DNA of 22,109 nt. It comes from DATLAN01 sp035527455. GTDB taxonomy: Bacteria > Planctomycetota > Planctomycetia > Pirellulales > Thermoguttaceae. The notes under the pieces were generated by a model. The model saw only the letters and a list, made by a program, of their open reading frames with translations, searched no databases and had not been told where the DNA came from. How positions within the stretch are numbered: the first letter of the stretch is position 1; every line of letters starts with the position of its first letter. Shown here piece after piece: positions 17,698 through 22,109 of this stretch. The DNA lies in NCBI GenBank assembly GCA_035527455.1, contig DATLAN010000434.1, positions 1 to 22,109 of the forward strand, given 5' to 3'. Both the position numbers and the translations under genes were made by a program.

Positions 17698-17726
17698 ATT
17701 ATAGCGCACCGCTACCACATTTCCAA
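17698..17726 (-). promoter_or_regulatory. Sigma70-type promoter of the fucosidase unit
   Basis: On the minus strand TTGGAA (17726-17721) and a perfect TATAAT (17703-17698) are 17 bases apart. Transcription would begin near 17691 and read into the genes at 17622, 17230 and 15721. The -35 hexamer is the same as that of the infA promoter candidate. Confidence 0.65.
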
Positions 17727-17836
17727 ATAACCCCCCGAAGTTCCATCTCACCTGGAAAATACGTGCCCGCCGATCCCGTTGGTCCAGTTGTTGGCCTGGT
17801 TCTTTCGGAGCATTGGGCGGTCTGCAATGGCAAGTG

Positions 17837-19513
17837 CTACCGCTTCCGGGTGAACCAGTAGAGTGGCAGCCCCAGAAAAACGATGGATATCGCGACAACC
17901 GAAAGCCAGGGGTCGTACGTCACGGCCGCATAGATCAGAAACGCGCACACGGCGCAAAAGACCAGCGTGGTCACGGGGTAGCCGGTCGCGCGGTAAGGCC
18001 GCTCCACCTGCGGTTCTTTATGCCGCAGCACGATGACCGACAGCCCGGTTGCCAGGTAGAAGAGGTAGACGACGGGCGCCATGTACAGCACGGCGTCGAT
18101 GAAGGACCCGAGAATCACGATCAACGCAACCGCCAGCGACCCCTGCAAGAGCAGCGAGCGAACGGGAGTCCCCCTCTTGGGGTCCCAGGCTCCCAGCGCA
18201 CGGAAAACGCGGTGGTCGGCACCGACGGCATAGGAGATGCGGGCACCGGTGAAGATCAGGCCGTTGATGGCTCCCAACGCCGAGATGCAGACCAACACGC
18301 TGATCAGCCGCCCGCCGATCTCGGGAAACACGGTCGAGACGGTGTCCGTGGCGACGGCTCCGGAGAAGACCAGACCTTTGTAACCCAACGCGTAAAGAAA
18401 CACGGCGTTTAGGAGCAGATACAGCACCGTCACCGCCACCGTTCCCAGCAGCAAGGCCCGGACGATGTTTCGCTTGGGATTCTTGACCTCCGCGGCGACG
18501 AAACCCATCTCGTGCCAGCCCCCGAAAGTGAACAAGACAAAGATCAGCGCCATGTGCCAAGGCTGCAACTCGAACTTCGACGTCTTGTCATCCAGTGCTT
18601 CGTCCGATACGCCGTCGACCAGCGGCGGTGCCGCCGCGGCAAGGTCTTGCTTTCCGACCAAAAAGTACTCGCTTCGGTCGTCGTGGTTGGCCTTAGTCCG
18701 GTAAATGCGCAGCCGGGAATACTCGGAGGAGGGATCGTCGGGGAGGTCTGCGACGGTGACCTGATTCTGGTCGGCACCCAGCGTCACCGGTATGGATACC
18801 GATGGCGGACTCGTTCTCTTGGTGTCGGGTTCATAGAACGCGACTCTGTAGTAATATCGTCCGCCGGAAGTCAGGCCGTCCGCTGTGGGCAGGCCGAACG
18901 ATCCTGCGGTCAACGTCGGGGCGTCGGGCACGATCCGGGAGGTCGTGTTGGTGGGAGCGGCCAGTCCGACGACCACAATGGCCACCAGCCCCAGCACCTT
19001 GACGACGGTCAACGAGTTTTGCGTCCATTTGCCTTGTCGTACACCCAAGATATTGATCGCTGTAAGCAGGAAGACGGCGGCACATGCGCAGATCTGCTCC
19101 ATGGTCGACGTCTTCAGATTTGCCAACGGATCGAAGATCGTGCCGGCGTACATGGCGAAGGCGAACGCCATCACGGCGATATCGGCCGGTCGTACCACGG
19201 CCAACTGGACCCAGCCGAAAAGAAAGCCTGCCCAACGGCCGTAGGCGCGGGTCAAGTAGACGTAGTCGCCGCCTTCTTTGGGATAGGCCGTCGCCAGTTC
19301 AGCGTATAAGAACGCACCGCACAGGGAGATCAGTCCGCCAACGCACCAGATTAGCAGAACCCCCCACCAGCAGTACGCTCCACCAGCGATACTGGGGGAA
19401 AACTGGTAGATCCCCACTCCGATGATGATCCCTACGAAGATGCAGGTCGAATCGAACAGCGTCAGTTGGCGACGCGGGGCGGCCGGCTGGTCGGGGGAGG
19501 TTGGGTCGGACAT
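17837..19513 (-). CDS. APC-superfamily amino acid permease with a soluble insert after helix 5
   Basis: 558 residues, about 100 longer than usual. Twelve hydrophobic segments are visible. TM1 carries the substrate-binding GVGI (32-35, FVGIIIGVGIYQFSP), the helix 2-3 loop has the family motif YAELATAYPKEGGDYVYL (70-87), and TM6 is followed by EVKNPKRNI (342-350). Together these indicate the LAT-like branch of APC transporters, which move amino acids or polyamines across the cytoplasmic membrane. Residues about 190-312, between TM5 and TM6, are hydrophilic and look like a fibronectin III-like beta domain (GRYYYRVAFYEPD, SRLRIYRTKA, YFLVGK, LVDGVSDEALDDKT). By the normal topology this loop faces the periplasm. 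No Shine-Dalgarno is seen before the ATG at 19513. It is divergent from infA with 132 bases between. The substrate cannot be told. Confidence 0.9.
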   Translation of the reverse strand: MSDPTSPDQPAAPRRQLTLFDSTCIFVGIIIGVGIYQFSPSIAGGAYCWWGVLLIWCVGGLISLCGAFLYAELATAYPKEGGDYVYLTRAYGRWAGFLFGWVQLAVVRPADIAVMAFAFAMYAGTIFDPLANLKTSTMEQICACAAVFLLTAINILGVRQGKWTQNSLTVVKVLGLVAIVVVGLAAPTNTTSRIVPDAPTLTAGSFGLPTADGLTSGGRYYYRVAFYEPDTKRTSPPSVSIPVTLGADQNQVTVADLPDDPSSEYSRLRIYRTKANHDDRSEYFLVGKQDLAAAAPPLVDGVSDEALDDKTSKFELQPWHMALIFVLFTFGGWHEMGFVAAEVKNPKRNIVRALLLGTVAVTVLYLLLNAVFLYALGYKGLVFSGAVATDTVSTVFPEIGGRLISVLVCISALGAINGLIFTGARISYAVGADHRVFRALGAWDPKRGTPVRSLLLQGSLAVALIVILGSFIDAVLYMAPVVYLFYLATGLSVIVLRHKEPQVERPYRATGYPVTTLVFCAVCAFLIYAAVTYDPWLSVVAISIVFLGLPLYWFTRKR

Positions 19514-19563
19514 GACTGCCAGGATACGAAAGAAAACGCGTCAAGGGAAGCCCCCGACCCGCC

Positions 19564-19592
19564 TTGGAAGGGCTCGGAGAAAATGGTAGAAT
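19564..19592 (+). promoter_or_regulatory. Sigma70-type promoter of infA
   Basis: TTGGAA (19564-19569) and TAGAAT (19587-19592) are 17 bases apart, giving a predicted start near 19599 and a leader of about 47 bases before infA. Matches are 4/6 and 5/6. Confidence 0.5.
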
Positions 19593-19645
19593 TGCGCGAT
19601 TGCCGGCGGCTATGGTCCCGGCATGTTACCGTCGTGGAGAGGTGT

Positions 19646-19867
19646 ATGACCAAAAAAGAAGAAGCTATCGAGGTAGAAGGCACCGTCACCGAGGCCCTGG
19701 CCAACACGCGATTTCGCGTGGAATTGGACAACAAACACAAGGTAATCGCCCACGTGGCCGGGAAAATGCGCAAGCACTTCATCCGCATCGTGCCCGGCGA
19801 CCGCGTGCGCGTCGAATTGTCCCCCTACGATCTGAGCAAAGGCCGGATCACCTTCCGCGAACGGTAG
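19646..19867 (+). CDS. infA: Translation initiation factor IF-1
   Basis: 73 residues, the family's standard length. The sequence is a nearly complete match to bacterial IF-1: EEAIEVEGTVTEALANTRFRVELDN, HVAGKMRKHFIRIVPGDRVRVELSPYDL and KGRITFRER. It is a single OB-fold (S1-like) protein that binds the 30S A site and helps IF-2 and IF-3 start translation. GGAGAGG immediately upstream and a sigma70-type promoter support the ATG at 19646. In many bacteria infA sits near ribosomal protein genes; here it stands alone. Its stop is four bases from the stop of the convergent gene. Confidence 0.98.
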   Translation: MTKKEEAIEVEGTVTEALANTRFRVELDNKHKVIAHVAGKMRKHFIRIVPGDRVRVELSPYDLSKGRITFRER

Positions 19868-19871
19868 CACT

Positions 19872-21701
19872 TCAGAACACCGGCACTTCGACCGGCTTCT
19901 CTTCGGAAGGCGGCACGTCGATCGTTTTCTCCGTTGCCTCGTCCAGATCCCGGAACTCCCGGCGGAAAGTCTTCTTCACCTCGACGATGAAGTCGCCGAC
20001 GGCTCGCAAGACCGCCTTGGGCACCACCGTGTGCGAGACCACCTCGCCCGGAACTGCATTTACCGCGAACGCAATAGGCGGCGTGGGGGCGAACTCGGGA
20101 AGCTGGATCTTCTGTTGCGGCGGCATGGGCATGACCGCCATGAACCGGTTGATGAAGTCGATCGTGCCTTTGGGACTCAAGTAGCCGACCCATTGGGCCT
20201 CCGCCGACAGCATGGCGGCCGTCTTGGCCAGTCGGGGGTTGCTCGACAGACGCGCCTCGGGATTCTTCACGGCTTCAATGCACCGCAGCAAGGCCCGCTT
20301 GTTGGCATAGGCCGACACGATCGTTTGCCCGTCGGCGGCAGCCATGTACGTGACCACCCGGTTGTTCGGGCCGACCATCATCTTCATCATCTCGTCGAAG
20401 CCCGGCATCTGGGCGGCTTCCTCAGGCATGGGGAATTTCATCCGCACTTCCAGGGCCGGCACGCCCTCGATTTCTATTTCCTTCACCTTCACGCCCGAGA
20501 ACATGGAATTTTTCTTGTCCCCCATTATGGCGTTCATCGCGTCGATCGTCTTACGATAGTTGGCCAGGAACGCCGGAGCATCGTCCACCTTCATGACGGT
20601 CGACATCGAACTCAGCAGCGGCTCGTCGGGCTTGCCCACTCCGACCATGAACGCCATGCCGCGGACCCCTTTCATCGAGTCGCGGGAGATCTTGATCAGC
20701 TCGTCGGTTTCCTTTTCGTCCAGCCCGTAGAGCTTCGGCATGACCTTCATCATCTTGCCCGAGAAGTTCATCAACGCGTCCATGGCGTCTTCCGGCACGG
20801 CACCGGCCATGGCGAAGAAGAAGGGACCCTTCGGCAATCCGGCCAACAGGTCTCCGTCGGGCCTCTCGACACGGCCGAGCATTTTGGCCAACCCGCCGCC
20901 GGGCACCAGCCGCGTCCGCTCGTCGATGTGGATCGTGCCCTGTTTGTCGACCCTCACCGCGGCCGCGTACGTTTGAATGTTCCTCTCCAGAGCCACGAAA
21001 ATCTCCTCGTAGACTCCGAAGACGGCGATCGCCGGCTCCATCTGTTCCCGGAATTCCGGCGGCATCTCGCCGAAGTTCTCTCGCACCTGGCGCAGCCCCT
21101 TTTGCACCATGGCGGAGATGAACTCGACGCCGGCCCGCGTGACCACCAGGCCGCCGGAATGATCGGCCAGCCAGTCCTTGAGCGGGGCCAACTCGTCGGA
21201 GAGTCGATTGGGCGAGTCGATCGCCGCCTTCAAGGCGCCGCGGTGCCGTTGCTCGGCGAACACCGCGTACCCGCCGTCCTGCCCGACGAGGAACCGTCCC
21301 CGCAGGACCTGGACTTGCGACAGCCCCTCTTCCGGCTCGGCCGGCTCCAGCGCGGCAATGAACTGCCCGTAGTCGGTCACCGGCACGTAGAGCAGCACGG
21401 CCGGCTCGTCGTCATCCTCGCTGGGCACCACGACGAAGGCGGCGCTGCCCTTTTCGTCCAGCCCCTTGTCGATTCCCGTGGCCTGTTTCAACTGGTCCAG
21501 CAGGCTCGGCACGGGGAGTTGCAGGTCCCCGGCCACCTTTTGGATCGTGGCGTCGGTCTGGGCCAGGCGGTTGATCACGCCGAAGCCCAACGCCCCCTCG
21601 GGAATCACGCTGAGCACGTCCTCGGCCGCCTGCGAAAACGCCGCGAACGTCACCGCCAGGCATACCAGCGGCACCACCAGAAAACTGCGTCGTCGAGTCA
21701 T
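19872..21701 (-). CDS. Large secreted protein of unknown function
   Basis: 609 residues. A signal peptide covers about 1-25 (RRRSFLVVPLVCLAVTFAAFSQAAED). The mature protein begins VLSVIPEGALGFGVINRL and alternates beta and helical stretches without a catalytic motif I can name. It is rich in Met in its middle part (KMMKVMPKLYG, DAMNAIMGDKKNSMF, FDEMMKMMVG). The layout, a repeated module of the type IPEGALGFGVINR / LPKGPFFFAMAG, suggests two similar halves (about 30-250 and 285-560), as in some DUF3352-like exported proteins; this is a weak visual impression. The C-terminal tail is Glu/Pro-rich (VPPSEEKPVEVPVF). The frame and its codon use fit a real gene. It converges with infA. A purine-rich AAGGGGTGAG precedes the ATG at 21701. 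Confidence 0.85.
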   Translation of the reverse strand: MTRRRSFLVVPLVCLAVTFAAFSQAAEDVLSVIPEGALGFGVINRLAQTDATIQKVAGDLQLPVPSLLDQLKQATGIDKGLDEKGSAAFVVVPSEDDDEPAVLLYVPVTDYGQFIAALEPAEPEEGLSQVQVLRGRFLVGQDGGYAVFAEQRHRGALKAAIDSPNRLSDELAPLKDWLADHSGGLVVTRAGVEFISAMVQKGLRQVRENFGEMPPEFREQMEPAIAVFGVYEEIFVALERNIQTYAAAVRVDKQGTIHIDERTRLVPGGGLAKMLGRVERPDGDLLAGLPKGPFFFAMAGAVPEDAMDALMNFSGKMMKVMPKLYGLDEKETDELIKISRDSMKGVRGMAFMVGVGKPDEPLLSSMSTVMKVDDAPAFLANYRKTIDAMNAIMGDKKNSMFSGVKVKEIEIEGVPALEVRMKFPMPEEAAQMPGFDEMMKMMVGPNNRVVTYMAAADGQTIVSAYANKRALLRCIEAVKNPEARLSSNPRLAKTAAMLSAEAQWVGYLSPKGTIDFINRFMAVMPMPPQQKIQLPEFAPTPPIAFAVNAVPGEVVSHTVVPKAVLRAVGDFIVEVKKTFRREFRDLDEATEKTIDVPPSEEKPVEVPVF

Positions 21702-22109
21702 CTCTGCTCACCCCTTCGATTTGGAAAGAAGAATTGTTGTCAACCGCCGCCGGGCGGACACTCGCGTATTGTAGCCGAAACGACCGGATCGGCCCACCGG
21801 GTCAACCCAAACATAGCATTTTCGGGATCTTAGCCACTTTCTCTGCCTTAGACGCCTGCCATCTTCTGTAAGTTCGTCGGCGGGCGAGAAATATTGCCGG
21901 TTTTCCATGCGGAAGCGGAGCAAGAAAAGACCCACCCCCCATTAAGAGTGGAAGAAGACCGGCTCGTAGATAGTAGCCGTCTCGCTCCTAGGACGTGAAT
22001 CTATTACAGGACGAGACGGTTAGACTCTTTTCGAGTGCTGTTTTTTGTTTTCTGTTGCCAATCGAGCAGTTCGTTCTGCTGGTTGGTCGTATCTGTTGGG
22101 TGCGTGTTG
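21702..22109. other. Right-hand intergenic region, no gene seen
   Basis: No frame here looks like a protein. The stretch near 21702-21800 is the leader of the minus-strand 609-residue gene and contains TTGACA and TACAAT sequences that are not at a good distance from each other. The last 100 bases are T-rich. A partial copy of the 7.1-kb repeat lies at 21970-22019. Confidence 0.5.
21970..22019. repeat. Partial copy of the three-way-junction repeat
   Basis: ATAGTAGCCGTCTCGCTCC (21970-21988) is identical to 7088-7106. CCGTCTCG (21977-21984) pairs with CGAGACGG (22012-22019), so this copy folds into a different, larger hairpin with an unpaired centre. Confidence 0.65.

Noticed and set aside
20031..21833. 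600-codon plus-strand frame opposite the secreted protein
   Set aside because: It is His/Arg/Gln-rich with no ribosome binding site or domain; the minus frame has a signal peptide and sensible composition.

Overview
The window (22.1 kb, GC-rich) looks like chromosomal DNA from a member of the Planctomycetota, probably Pirellulales-like. This is inferred from gene content, not from a marker gene. The clues are sulfatase/fucosidase-era carbohydrate catabolism genes (GH172/DUF2961, GH29, GH95), a PEP-CTERM exported protein, a two-domain (ThiD2-like plus ThiE) thiamine phosphate synthase, a large secreted protein of a type I associate with this phylum, weakly clustered genes, and many short palindromic repeats between genes.

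Layout. 1-1279 (minus): the 5' part of a thiamine phosphate synthase gene with two N-terminal Clp_N-like repeats, running off the left edge. 1565-4880 (plus): a good sigma70-type promoter, a small TPR membrane protein, then clpC and a clear Rho-independent terminator. 5048-7081 (plus): a secreted GH172 (DUF2961) hydrolase with a C-terminal accessory domain. 7162-9001 (minus): a Tyr/His/Arg/Gly-rich secreted protein, an ECF sigma factor and a doubtful small gene, separated by strong hairpins. 9369-10142 (plus): an HpaI-family class II aldolase. 10177-10539 (minus): a tiny PEP-CTERM protein. 10905-13091 (minus): glucuronate isomerase uxaC and a four-helix membrane protein. 13177-13263: a palindromic repeat joined to a 21-bp tandem repeat. 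13310-17622 (minus): a likely operon of a small membrane protein, a GH29 alpha-L-fucosidase and a GH95 alpha-L-fucosidase behind a TTGGAA-17-TATAAT promoter. 17837-19513 (minus): an APC-family permease with an unusual soluble insert. 19646-19867 (plus): infA. 19872-21701 (minus): a large secreted protein of unknown function, convergent with infA. 21702-22109: no gene seen, one partial copy of the 7.1-kb repeat.

How the genes fit together. The two fucosidases act on different fucosyl linkages and carry signal peptides, so they probably release L-fucose from algal or host glycans outside the cytoplasm. UxaC and the HpaI-type aldolase could handle uronates and 2-keto-3-deoxy sugar acids made from such glycans, and GH172 adds another exported glycosidase. 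This pathway link is inference: no sugar transporter or fucose dehydrogenase is in the window.

The most unusual items are the Clp_N-ThiE fusion next to clpC, the permease with a fibronectin-like insert in the loop predicted to face outside, and several families of short structured repeats (a perfect 32-bp inverted repeat, a three-way-junction element with a second partial copy, and a 27-bp palindromic element present twice in opposite orientation). I did not see a CRISPR array, an insertion sequence, phage genes or a recognisable defence system.
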